From Chondrus crispus (lineage: Eukaryota; Rhodophyta; Florideophyceae; Gigartinales; Gigartinaceae), in NCBI RefSeq assembly GCF_000350225.1, contig NW_005178809.1:909771-973770 (forward strand): a DNA stretch of 64,000 bases, written 5' to 3'. The translations under genes were made by a program, and so were the position numbers. Under the pieces are notes generated by a model. The model ran no database searches. It had not been told where the DNA came from and saw only the letters and a program-made list of their open reading frames with translations. The first letter of the stretch is position 1. Each line of letters opens with the position of its first letter. This document shows positions 11,051-23,000 of this stretch, in pieces.

Positions 11051-12004
11051 ATGTTGGTGTGGATGACCTCACACCAGTATGGTCAGCTTCCGTACTGCAA
11101 CATCAATTTCTACATACTATGATTTAATATTCGTGAATTTGGAACTAACTCGCAGTGTCACGTCAGATTTCTTATCTTACGCGCCCTTGCTGTGTACGAA
11201 TACTTTGCTGCTGAAATTACGTGGACACTAATTCAGCGTTGTGGTTGTAATGGAGCTAGTATCATTCTGGTTGCCTATAGCCATGTATTCTATTGTTGTT
11301 GGCGGCCCCACTGATAGTGCCACATGTTTTGTAGCTAACAGGGGTTTTAGGTGGGGATTTACGCTGCTGTTCATGTTTCAGAAAACCGTGCTGACCAGAG
11401 CAGTACAGAGTAGAACATCTTTGTCAGAAGAGAATCTAGTTTCTGAGGACCCGGAGCGATTCTTCTGGGCCCATAACTTTAAGGTTAGAGGGGCAGTTGG
11501 CCGTATGTAGGGAGCTGCAGGTGGTTTCGATCGAAATCGTACCTCTGTCTACTCAGAGTTATTCATTCGATGCGACTCTTATAGACAACTAGAGCATGAT
11601 AAAACACACCTAAGACCTGCTTAACTAGATGAAATTGTTGCTCTATCACTGGGGGCCACACAAACAACACTACTTAGCCACACCCCCAACTTGCTGCTAA
11701 GACGTAACAGTATCTGCTATATACGTAGTGATATTGGAAGTCTTGGCTTCTCCATTCTCTTGTAAGTATCTTGAATTAACCGCTATTCACGCCATTTGAA
11801 CATCAGCCGCGAAAGTGATATCAGAGCAACAATGCCTCAACAGTCTATAAGTATTAGTTCAAGGACCGACATAGTTAGTGAATGCGAGATACAGTGGTCA
11901 TCTCGAGAACGGCCGGTCACATCTGAAAAATCCCCCCTGCTTAGGGGACGCCGAATCATCTCTGGGATACTCGGTGAAAACAAAATAATCAAATCAATTA
12001 TCGG
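11051..12004. other. no gene recognised; probable decayed copia LTR at left
   Basis: Positions from 11051 (TGTTGGTGTGGATGACC) probably begin the 3' LTR of the decayed copia element. Its end could not be placed. The remainder is low in coding signal on both strands. Confidence 0.4.
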
Positions 12005-13335
12005 TCAACTGTAGGGCCTCAGAAAAACAGGAAAACAATTTAATTGCCCTGTATCTGAGGATTTTGATTGAAAATCAGGAAGCTCGGAATCATATTGCCT
12101 GAATCGGAAGCGGTGGTTGGCACGTCGCTTGCGCCTTTCCCTGTACCTCTGAAACACCCTCCGCCTGTTTTCAATTGCAGTTTCCGCAATCTGATGCATG
12201 CGATTTCGAATGCGCGTAAAAAGCTCTTGGTCTGTTGCGCTCAGAGACTGCCACTTCATGTGGCAATTCTTCAAGGCAACGACCCGGCAAAAATAGTCAT
12301 CGTAGATGCCCTCTCCCCATCTCCATTTACGGGGCAAAAGAGTCCAGAGCCCACAGAGTTTCCCGAAAAATTCTCCACAATGACGCGGTTCCTCGACAGC
12401 TTGCAGTTCTACGGCTCATCGCTTCGCGAAAGAGTTCCATTTCTCGGCATCTTACAAGGTGTCACACCTCGCAAAATTTCGTATACCCCTTGGTAGCCCT
12501 TGTCCATAAGGGCGGCCCACATATGCGGATAGTCGACACTCAGCCTCCCCAAATTTTCAAACTTTCTCTCAGTTCCGCTTTTCGCCAATTCTCTCAAATG
12601 CCAATCACGGTTTCGCCGCAAAGCTCAAAGTCAGACACCGATCCTCGGTAGTGAGCAGTTATTCCGAGCGCCAGTCCGTTCGGCAGTACAGAAACCTCAA
12701 CTTTATATGCATAAAGTTTATGCTTGCCACTAAAATATCTCTTCCCTTCCTCAATACTTCCGCTGGGTCTGAAAGCTTGCTAGAGCGTCATATCTGTGAC
12801 GCAAGGAGCTTCCGGAAATGAATTCAAATTCTGCTGCGACTCTCAGAGATTGGACATTTTGTTCAGTTTGCCAAACGTTCTCCAAAATGGATTCAAAGAC
12901 AAATTGGGAAATCCAAGACACGAAACGTGTGACCAAGCGTTCGAAAGTGGCCCCCTTCATACTGAAAACGCGTGCAAACATGTCCCACTGGCCTCCATGC
13001 TTAAGGGCTGTCATCTTTATATACAGGGCGTCTTTCTCAGAGACCTTCGATCTCTGTCCTCAGCCAACATTTTACGTCTGAGTTACATACTCACACAAGT
13101 GGTTCCAAAGAAGTTCGAAATTTCGAGGGAGAAAGTTTGTCATATTTCGAATAGCTTCAGCGCCACCCTAATTTTAAAATGAGTCTAATGGGGGGTACAG
13201 GGAGTAGGCGTCGTCATCGGAACTCAATGAGAGTCGATGTGGGCTGAATTGAGCGATCTCGTCGTCACGCTCCACGGCCGTGTCGGCGAGTAGCTGCAAT
13301 GCTGCGGCGGCATGGTTTGGGGGAATTGGGGCCAT
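12005..13335 (-). pseudogene. DDE_4/Harbinger-type transposase, decayed
   Basis: Minus-strand pieces, in order: MAPIPPNHAAAALQLLADTA (ATG at 13335), FELLWNHLCEYV (about 13110), MTALKHGGQWDMFARVFSMK (13014), a YFSGKHKLYAYKVEV and LPNGLALG stretch (about 12630-12740), MWAALMDKGYQG (about 12520), RVIVENF (about 12380), LCGLWTLLPRKWRW and LKNCHMKWQ (about 12250-12340). This is the familiar layout of the DDE_Tnp_4-type transposases of oomycetes and algae. Several stops and frame changes break it. I could not define its terminal repeats. Confidence 0.7.
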
Positions 13336-13817
13336 GATAGGGAGAAAAGTGGACAGGGGAGAGCGGGTAGGAGTGCTCTCGTGTTGTCAGGTGAGCAAGG
13401 AGAGGAATATACATGACGCGTAAGTAGGTTGTTTCGTAGAGGTCACGCTCCAACTACACAATTGCGCCGTTTTTTCGCGCGGACTTTGTGTAAATTTTGA
13501 AATTCTGCATCGTTGGTATTTTTCAGTATGTGCAATTTCTCTGGGCTATTTTGATATCAGGTGTTTAATTATAATATACGGGCCATGGCCGTGATTCGAA
13601 AGTTTTTGCTCACTCATGCTGCCGTAACTACAGTGACGGCAAAAATATAGCACATGTTGGGTTTGTGAATGTTCAGCTTGAAGTGTTTCTTTGCGCTCGA
13701 AACGGGCAGTGGCACTGCTGGAACAAAGGACACTGACACTAATTCCGCTGTACGTTTTGCAAAAGCTTTAATATATTCTGTTTTATGATAGAAAACGTGG
13801 AGAACCCCCGGGGAAAA
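13336..13817. other. no gene seen
   Basis: GC-rich to 13450, then AT-rich. It probably contains the 5' flank of the transposase element at 12005-13335. No motif was recognised. Confidence 0.4.
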
Positions 13818-14488
13818 TGTAGTGCCCTGACCCACCTATATTAATCGCGTGTATACCATGTGTAATCATGTACATCTACCACTTGTAATCGTGTAACTAC
13901 CCACCCAGCCATGGCCGGGTGTAAGCCCTGTCGACGTACGGACAGTCTGTCACTCCACGTGTATGCGTGTCGATCCCCACGTGTATGCGTGTATCATAAC
14001 CCTATACCGGGCGTATTGCGTACTGTACAGCGTCGATGCTGGTGTCCCGGTATTTATTACCGTGCTTTAAATAATTAATTACTATTATTATTACGACGTC
14101 GACTACTATATAGTCGACGCTCGACCCTAAGTAAAGAATGCACGAAGCCTTGGGATCTTTTCCTAAGCTTATGGAATCGCGGTAGTAGCCTCGCGCCAGT
14201 ATAGCACAAGCCGTGCTACACTACGCGAGCCCATCTACGACCGCGAGACCCAACCGCTCTACCGCGCATGCTGCTACCGAGCATACTAACCGCTCTACTG
14301 CGCGAGACGTCCCTACCGCTCCGCTCCCTCAGAGCGATCCCCTATTCTGACCTTACTTTTGCTACCTACTGCGCCGATTGCGCCCGGACCCGGTTGCTGG
14401 TTATCACAGGGTGTTCTCTCGTACAAACCGCGTTCCGAACACGCGTGCTCAGCTCTGGGGTTATACGCCGCGACCCCAGTGCACGACA
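13818..14488 (+). repeat. solo LTR related to the E1/E2 LTRs
   Basis: It starts TGTAGTGCCC and ends GTGCACGACA (inverted termini, 8 of 10), 671 bp against 699 and 635 for the other two. It ends with the same architecture: hairpin CTGGGGT/ACCCCAG (14455-14479) nine bases before the end. It also has an AT-rich promoter-like patch (14053-14092) and a GTCGACTA/TAGTCGAC hairpin nearby. Bases on both sides are A-rich (AAAA), a possible but weak target duplication. No internal element is attached. Confidence 0.6.
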
Positions 14489-14633
14489 AAAAAGATACGA
14501 ACACTTCCAGTCAAACCCCGACAGAGCAGAAAGTGTGGCCACCATTCCCACGAAACTCCTATTTTATCTTTATAAGAGCTACAAGCTACAGCTTTCAACT
14601 CCCAAAGGACTGAGAAGCAATTTCAACTCTAGC

Positions 14634-15009
14634 ATGGCTCGCGAAAAAAGTCTCACAGAACTTGAGAAGGGACAAAAGTTGGCTCACCATTCAACCTGCT
14701 GGTCAGTTGTAGGAATCCACAGGGAACTGGATCGTTCTAGGAAGGTACTATATGCTTTTCCGAAGCATGGAGCACGGTACGGAACCAAGAAAAGTCCGGG
14801 AAGACCCCGAAAACTAACTGACTCTTGACAGAGAAGAACTATTCGTACGGCGTCACAAGGAAGTTTGAGCTCAGCTGGCATAGTCAAGACCCTACAAGTC
14901 CCAGTCAAAGCCCGTCGGATCAGACAATTTCTGCGAAGTTCTCGTACCTGCGGTACAAGCGGCTGCAATGAACCCCAGCGATGCAATAACGCCATGAAAA
15001 ACAGCGCCT
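14634..15009 (+). pseudogene. Tc1/mariner-like transposase N-terminus, truncated
   Basis: From ATG 14634 the frame gives AREKSLTELEKGQKLAHHST, WSVVGIHRELDRSRKV and GTKKSPGRPRKLTDS, then a TGA (14826-14828). It continues in the shifted sequence with RRTIRTASQGSLSSAGIVKT and VKARRIRQFLRSS. These are the paired helix-turn-helix domains and the GRP(R/P)KLT linker of Tc1-like transposases. The homology stops exactly at the CA end of the E2 LTR (15010), so E2 inserted into this gene. The catalytic half is not in the window. Confidence 0.7.
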
Positions 15010-15644
15010 TGTCGCATAAACACCCCACACACGGCGGAGGGGTGTTCGCGATGTTCGGCGGAAGACCCCGGATCGGCGTACCGAGGGTCTTGAACCAACC
15101 AACGCCACCGGAAGCGGGCCGGTAGCGGGTGGTAGAGCGTGGTCGGCGGGGACGCGCGCGTAGGCGAGCGGATCGACGCCTCGACGCCCCGGAGCAGTAC
15201 CGGTTGACGATCCGGTACTGACGGGCGGAGGCGGATCGCAGCTCGCCGCGGTGTCGCGCGCGTCCACTACCCGCTCGGTGGTAACTACTCGCGGAACGGC
15301 GGTGTGAGTAGAGTAAGCTGGGTGGTCGACCGTCGGTGGAGGGTTGCCTGTCTTCCCTTCCGCCGCGGTCGCTCCCTATATTTATTGTACAAGTTAATTA
15401 ACCGTCTACAGTACAGTACGGACTGTACTGTAGTCGGCTTACTGTATACAGTGCGGGCCGGCTCGCACTGTAACGCTGTCAGCCGTCGGGGCTGACAGCA
15501 CACGTGTGCTACACGTGGGGTACACGTGTTAGTGCGCGCGCGCTGTAAGGTATGCGCGCGCGCACGCTGTAAGGTCCGTACCTTACAGCGTTTGATCTAA
15601 TTCTAAATCTAATATATAGTACAGTAGTCGGCGGTTATGCTACA
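15010..15644 (-). repeat. 3' LTR of E2 (635 bp)
   Basis: It starts TGTAGCATAAC and ends GTTTATGCGACA. Perfect hairpins lie at 15564-15591 (12-bp stem), 15475-15499 (10 bp), 15448-15471 (8 bp), 15406-15433 (12 bp), 15195-15220 (CAGTACCGG/CCGGTACTG) and the terminal 15020-15045 (ACACCCC/GGGGTGT). The order and spacing match the E1 LTR, but most stems differ in sequence. A promoter-like AAATATAGGGAGCG lies between them at about 15370-15383. The block CCGGGGCGTCGAGGCGTCGA (about 15175-15194) is identical to E1. Confidence 0.8.
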
Positions 15645-18600
15645 CGGCCCCCCTTTTAAGAGGGAACCTCCGCGTTCACGGCAACCATTCGTATCCAAGC
15701 CCGCGGTCCTCTGTAAATCGCGCCCCTGCGAGCCCTGCTTACTTCCAGTCTTCCCCTGCTAACGCCTTCTGCAGGGGTCCAGCGACGTTACCGTTTCCAA
15801 CCCTACGCCTCCCCCTTCCGCGTCGGAGATTGTTCTCACCTTGCGCTCCAAGCATTTCGCAGTTCTTTGCTCACGTCGAGGAGCCGACCGTCAGGGGATC
15901 TTGTGTTCTCCGAATGGCCGCGAGGCACTTGCGAGAACCGCGTGTTGCTCGTAGTCGCCAGCGCCCCATCACGGCCGTGCCAAGCACCCTGATCGGATCC
16001 CTGTAGCTCATTCCCCCGTTCCGCCACCTCCTGGCATTCCTTCGCAGCCGGTGGGGCACCCAATCCCCTGGGCGTAGAAGCAATTGGTATCTTCCCTTTC
16101 CGAGTACAGCGATTCGTCCTTCCGCAAAAATCACCTCCCGAGGTCCTCGTCCCGCCGTTGGGGCGGCAGGACGGGGTGTCGCCGAAAAGTCGCGCCATCG
16201 AGTCGAACTTCGGATCTTTGTCCGTCCTTGGCGGCCGCCAGCGGTCGCCCTGACAGTCACACCGGTTGTGCTGTACGTCAGATCCGTGCGGCTCCGCCGG
16301 TACGTCACGAAGTCTAAGCATGTCCTTGACCGGACGCTAGAGCTTCGGCAGCGCGATGTGCTCCTCTCCGATTCGCCGTGCCTTCCCCTTCCTATTGGAG
16401 GGCTTCTGCACCACGCGAGCGGGCCATAGCGCGAGATCTGGTCGTCTGGCGTGAGCTCTCGTCCATGTGCGAGACGCCTCGATCCGCATTCTTGTCCAGA
16501 CTCTTCGAATGTACGTGGCATTCCCGGTCTCAGAGGAGGGGTTGAGCGACACTCGTGGACCGCAGCGCGGCGCCGCACCAGCGCGTGACGTCAGAGTCGA
16601 CCGCCGTCCCGGACCCCAGTGGCGCAAAGTCGCGAGTAGTTAGGGTAGGCCCGTGCCGTGTCGCAGTAATGTGCCCTTTGCTTCCCACGTGCCGCCAATA
16701 CAGTACCTCGAATGGTGGCCTCTTGAGGCCTGTTCAATTAAATATCACACGAATAGACACCCCTCCTTGCCACTGTGGCGTATAGAATGAAGGCGCGTCC
16801 GTCTGCTGGGGTGTGTCCATGGGTCGACGTCGGCACTTGCCCTCACCAGGTTGTCGCCGTACAGTAGTGGTCCCCTGCGTAGCGCGGTTTCCGTCCGATG
16901 TGTGCGACGCCGCCGGGCGTAGGGAGCTGTGACGTCGACGTTCTAGGGTCTCAGCAGTTCGGCGCGTCGATAGCCTGTGGCTGAGCCATCTGAGTGGGCG
17001 ATAGTGAATGGTGAGGGCAAGGGCCGGTCGCCATGACGCGTCTCAAAGCGCGGGTGTTCCGCAGCGCGCGTGGGCGACGGGGAGCCGGTGGCAAACGACG
17101 GCGCGTCGGGCAGCGGCAGATGCGCGGGGCACGCTGGTTGCTCACTGAGCGCGCTCTCTTCGGCTTGATCTTGCGCGTCCCTCTCAGTGTATCCATCCGA
17201 TGAGTACAGAGGCCCCGCGTCGCCGGCCGGTCAGTGTCCGTCCGACCCCTACTGTATACAGCGTCTACGACGTTCGTGGCGTACAGTACCCGTGCGCGCG
17301 CGTGCGCGAAGAGGCACAGCCCTGAGTCCCTAATGAAATCATCCCAAAAATCATTTGCAAAAATGTTTCCCGCCAAAATCTTTTCTGCAAAATTTCCTAG
17401 CACGGGCTGTGAGGGAGGCATTGTCATGCGCCGCTCAAAATTCTTCTGAAAATTAGAACGCAACGACGTCAGAATTAGACTTTGCTCCAGCAATGCATGT
17501 GTCCACCGGGGTGCACCCTTTTTCGTAGTTTTCTGAAGAGACGGCTACAGTTCGTCGCGCCTCTCGTCCGCATATCACCGTCCTGAAGTCTGCGTTGCGA
17601 TCCGCTTGCCGATTTTCTCTTGCAGTCTGCGTGCCGTCTGACGCATGCGGTTGTGGGCGGCTCATCCTTCTCCGTCCGCCTGAGATGAGTATCCGGGTGT
17701 CCTCACGGGATGCGAGCGGGGGGCGAAAGGTACGGCCTCCTTCCTGCGCGAGTTCACAAAGGACGGAGACTTGCCGTGAAGACGGGGTAGGCGCGGTATA
17801 GTCTCCGTTTATCCACCTTCCATCGAGGGCAGTGTCCCCGCTCGCCATGAAGGTCCGTGAATACAACGTCGTCGCGCCGTGTAGGTACAGCGCGGTTCCT
17901 CTCTACAACGTCCGTTGCGCGGGCCCACTTCCGCCTTGTATACCCCCTTTTCGTGGGGGAGGGATTACGTGTGCGCTTCTCCGTCACGAGCCTTCCCTTC
18001 AGTTCCGAGCGTCCACCCAGGGATGGGGGCGTCGGGCAGTTCGGGGTCACGGACGGTCGTATGTACGACATCATTGTAGTATGCGCCTATAGGGTGGTGC
18101 CCAGAACGGAGCCTGCCTCGTCGCGAAGGGTGCGTGCAGAGCTAGCTCCTTCCCTCCCTTGTCAACTGAGGGAGCGGACGGCACGCCCTTGAGTCTCTGA
18201 TCGCTCCCGAGGCCCGTGTATACGTTGGTATCGCGGGGCGTGCGTGCAGTACGATCGTTCCGGTAGCATCCAACCCGCCCTTGTAGAGATGGAAGCGGCT
18301 CTCCCATGTCACTCCAGCTACTTTCTACCGACGTCGGACGAGCTCGACATCGCGTGTACAGCCAAGAAAGATGGTCGTTGACTTCCTTTGTAGTGGTCGT
18401 AGGTGCGAATGTACCCTGATACCATTAACGGACCTCTTCGGTTTCTTTCCTGACTGGTACTTGTTCTTTCGTATTTCTTCTTCCCGCACCTCCGCGTTTT
18501 CCACCCGAGTCACCCCTAGATTGGGTATGCATCGCGCCGTGAGCATTCGGCGAGGGGGCGATTTACGTCACACGCGCCGCACCGGTGTTCGTACATCTGA

Positions 18601-20033
18601 TCTACATCGGCTACGGCGTTACCCCCAATCATGTTTCGGTGATGTCCGTCCCTTGAGCATGCCGAACGAGACAGCATCGAGATCGTAGAGTGTGATCCAC
18701 GTGGGAAATGCCTCGTGAGGTGTTACGGATGGAACGTTCCGACCCATCACGTCCCTTTTGGCGCCCAAGCGTATCGCTCGTCTTCCGTTTGCGGCAAGCG
18801 TCCGGCTCTGCGGGCGTCTGATGACTCGCCCTCCTCTTCACGAGCACGTTCATGTATGTCCTTTTAGGAAGCTTCTGGTGCAGGACGTCTCACGATTTCC
18901 ACCCCTGCTTCCCTTATAACTCGCATTCCCCCTGGCTCGTCCGGCGCAGGGCAGAGGTCACCGTCTCAGCCTGGCCCCCTGCTGCGTCCTCGACCATACG
19001 CCATCGGTACTCTGACTTGATCCCGCAAAATTTGGGTCGCCGCGTCAGGCGGTCATCTTCGTGGATGCCCGGTAAGCGTGTGTCCGGCGTGTTCCTCACC
19101 GCTTGTGCGTGCATACCCTTCGGTAGGTCTGGCGGATTAAGCAGCGGTGAGAGTTTCCCTTTTGCAGGAGCGACTGGCATCGCTCGTAACTGTCCGCGCC
19201 ACGCGCGTCTTGAGGCATTGAGAGGCAGTGTCAACGACTGCGGTAGCGAGAATCTGGAAGGATCAAAAGGTGCCTGCCACTGCATGATGACCGCAATTGG
19301 TCTGGAAAGCTCGTCGGTTCGTCCAGAGGGCCCATTCTCCCTCGCAGTGGCCGAATTCCACGCGCCACCGATGGGGGCGGAGTAGCTTTTCGAGAGCACT
19401 CTAGTTATGTTTCCATTTTTTTTGGCCGGTGGCGGTTGTTTGACTGCGCCGCTGCCCCTCCATTCCGTCATCGGCTCTCGGATCTGATTGAACGCGTCAC
19501 TGCTTATGCGCGCGCGCACTTAACGAGCGCATGCGGTTGCTGCTCGCCTGGTTCCTTTCCTCAGGGGTCGTCCCCTCTCGGGCAGTACGGACTGCCCGAG
19601 GCCTAATCCGGGCGCGTTCGGAAGACGTCTATCACGTCGGCTTGATGATCTTCCAGCGCGCTCAGTGCGCTGTACTCTATTTGCACACGACGGAACTGCA
19701 ACGGCTTCGTGAGTATAGCGTACCGGCGCATGTCGTCGTGTTCGTTGGGAGGTCGTGTCCTCCCTCCTTTCACTTGACGTCCCAGCCTGGGACAGTAGCC
19801 CTGACGGCTACTGTTCGTGACACAGTACGCCCTGTCTCACGACCCGCCTCTCGTCGGTGATGGCGGTTCGTGTCGCGTGGACTTGCGTTGTCCCTACGTC
19901 GTCCTGACTTCTTACGATTTATCGAGGTTTGTCGGCGAACCTCGTCTTGTCCTTGCGTAGACCCCCGCCCTTACGGACCGCGAAGGGGGTGTTTAATTTA
20001 TCCGGTTGAGGGAGCTGTTGAGGGGCCCCCTCC
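15645..20033 (-). other. long non-coding 3' region of E2 (4.4 kb)
   Basis: It is bounded at the pol end by hairpin GTGAAC...GTTCAC (20040-20057) plus a purine tract, and at the LTR end by a similar but less perfect hairpin (15663-15679) plus AAAAGGGGGG. Small perfect hairpins are dense near pol: 19577-19600, 19793-19815 (ACAGTAGCC/GGCTACTGT) and 19922-19943. GC-rich open frames occur (16627-15836 with one TAG; 19519-18914) but show no motif, hydrophobic segment or counterpart in E1, so I do not call them genes. Confidence 0.65.
17325..17440 (-). promoter_or_regulatory. AT-rich conserved core with E2F-like site (E2)
   Basis: On the minus strand it contains GGCGCATG, GCAGAAA, TTTGGCGGGAAA (17366-17377) and TTTTTGGGATGATTT in the same order as E1 5318-5456. 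The E2F-like motif differs from E1 only at the S position, the one the consensus leaves free. Function is inference. Confidence 0.5.
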
Positions 20034-23000
20034 TTAAGAGTGAACGTCCGCGTTCACTTCGGAGCTGAGGTCCCTCCCCGTGCGTCTTCGAAGACGAAGC
20101 GCATAGCGAGACACCAATTCTTCCGGGGATGTGCGTGCGTGCTGTCCAAGTGAGTTGGTCGTAGTCTGCCCACTTGATGAGGAACTCCGTCGTTCCGTCC
20201 TCCATCTCTCGATGCTTGAGTAGCTTCTCCACGGCGTACTGTGTTCCCTCCCTGACCTTGTCGGCAAGGTCACGCGGGGTCGTCGTGCTCACCCGTGGCG
20301 CGTCCATCGGCGGGGGCGCGTACACGCAGCGGTCTGCGGACACCCGCTCGGTGACACCATCACGATCGATTGTGATGGTACGACGATCGTTGGCGAGGAC
20401 GCGGTACGGCCCCACGGCTGGCGAGGCGAGCTTGTTCGACGTCTTGCCCTCGTCGGTGGGGTTCAGGTAGACGAAGTTACCTGGCTCGAGACGTGTGTTA
20501 ACCGTTCGAACGCGCTTATCGAAGTTGCATTTGTAACGGGCTTGCGTGCGTCGCAAGCTCCCGTAGGCCTTCTGGATCGTCGCGTCCAGGGTCTTGAGGA
20601 ACTCCGCGCGCTGCGTTCCCCTATCGGCAGGTGGAACGTCCTCGCCGGTTCGTCGAAGAGAAAACTCCGGTGAGGGCCGGCTGAGCACGAGCTCAAACGG
20701 GGTCTTTCGTGTGGTTCGGTGTACGTGGGAGTTATATGCGTACGTTAACGGTCCCACGTACACGTCCCAGTCGTCTTGATGCTCGTTCACGTAATTGCGG
20801 AGCATCGACGCAATCGTTCGGTTATAGCGTTCCACCTGGCCGTTCGTCTGAGGGTGGTTCGCTGACGTATAAAGGTTCGTAATTCCAAGCACTCGGCATG
20901 TGCTTTGGAAGAACTTTGCGTTGAACTGCGGTCCGTTATCCGACAGTAGCGAGCGTGGGACGCCGTACTTAAAGACCCACGCTTCGCAAAACGCCACTGC
21001 GACGGTGTAGGCGGTTACCGTGCCCAGCGCGACGACCTGCGTTAACTTCGTAAAGCGGTCGGTGATTACCAGGAGGAATCGTTTCCCTGCCTTAGTCTTT
21101 GGGAGCGGCCCCAGTATATCGATCGCAAGGCTCTCCAACGGCCGCGTCGCCGGAAACAACCTTAATCGGTTTAGGTGTTTCCGAAGCTTGACGCGGTTCA
21201 TCGCACAGGTTCGACAACCTCGTACGGTCGACGCGACGTCCGCGGCCAAGTGTGGCCAGTAGTACTCGCGACGGAGCGCATAGTACATGCGGTTCTGCCC
21301 CGGATGCCCGGCGATGGCCGGGTTATGGCAGAGCCGCAGCAACCGGGCGCGTAGAGTCCGAGGGACCACCACCTGTACGATATCAGGGTCGAAGGGGTGT
21401 CTCCGTTTGAGCACCCCTTGGTGGTCCTCGAAGAACGCGGAGTCCCGGGACTCTGACTGTCGTGCCAATACCGTTTGGCAGAAGTCATCCACGCGTTGTT
21501 CCTCGGCTATCTCCTCTATCGTAAGAGGGGCCGGCAGGTCGTCCTGCCGAGGGGCGACCTGGGAACCGGACGTATCGGCTTGGAAGTCTTGGGCGCGATC
21601 GAGGTCCACGGCGTCGAATTCCTCGTTCTCTGTCCAGAAGGCGTCGGGTTCTTCTAGAGCAGGGGCTTCGTCATCGCCCCTCGGCTCGTCGCGCGCTAGG
21701 GCGCGCAATTTCCTTCGGGATTTCGTTCGGTTCCTTGTAGTCACGAAGACGTGGTCGGCCTCGTGATCGCAGCTCGCGGTGCATAAGTGGTCCGCGAGCT
21801 CATCCGAGACATCACGAACGGTCGTGCACGTGTCGTAGGTGGGGATGTCGTCGTCCACCTCGACAGCCGGGCGAGGGTCGTCGGCGACCCTCGGTGATAC
21901 GAGGCGTGACAGGGCGTCGGGGACCTGGTGCATGCGCCCGGGGCGGTACTGAATGGTGAAATCGTATTCAGCCAGACGTAGCCGCCACCGGGTGAGTCTT
22001 CCGGAGCTCTCGGTCAGGGACATGAGCCACCTCAGCGCGTCGTGATCCGTTCGGACGGTGAACTTCGTGCCCTCGACGTATGGGCGTAGTGTGCAGACGG
22101 CCCACACTACAGCGAAGCACTCGCGTTCCGTAGCGCTGTAGTTGCGTTCGCTGTCGTTTAACGAATATGACCAATATCCGACGGGACGCCAGTCGTTGGC
22201 TTCGTCGTGTTGTTGCAGCAGCGTACACCCGAGTTGGTACGCACTTGCATCGGTATCGATCATGTACGGCCGACCGTACCGCGGAAGCGCAAGTATCGGC
22301 GGAGCGATCATCCTTGCCTTGAGGTCCTCGAACGCTTGAAGCTGGGCCTCCGTCGGACTATCGAAGTCGGGGTCGGCGTCCTTGCGGGTCATGTCGGTTA
22401 GCGGTCGAGCTATCTTGGCAAAACCCCTGACGAAACGGCGGTAGACGTTGCACGCCCCGAGGAACGAGCGCACCTGCGTAAGCGTCCTCGGGAACGTGAA
22501 CGTCTTGAAGGCGTCGGCCGCCGTTTCGGCCACGCTGAGCTTACCTGCGGATATCACGTGCCCCAGGTAATGCACCTTCGGACGGAAGAAGCTGCACTTC
22601 TTGAGCTTGAGGGATATTCCAGCGGTCCTCAACAAGCTCAAGACAATGTCGAGGTGTTCGGCGTGCTCCTCGTGCGTTCGGGAAAAAACTATGACGTCGT
22701 CGAGGTATACGAGACATATCTGCCATCTTACGCCGGACAGGATGATGTCCAATGCACGTTGGAAGGTGGCCGGTGCCCCTTTCAGTCCGAACGGCATACG
22801 CAAATGGCGAAACGTACCCATATGCGTGGTGAATGTGGTCTTATCCCGGTCCTCCGGCGCGACCGGGATCTGCCAGTAGCCTGAATTGCAGTCGAGCGTA
22901 GTGAAGACGGCTGCATCCCCTAACGAATCGATGCAGTCGTCCATCCGGGGCAGCGGATACGAATCCGCTGCCGTCTTTGCGTTGAGACGTCGGTAGTCAA

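Noticed and set aside
15836..19519. Possible env-like or extra ORFs in E2's 3' region
   Set aside because: No hydrophobic or signal segments, one is interrupted by TAG, and E1 has no counterpart.
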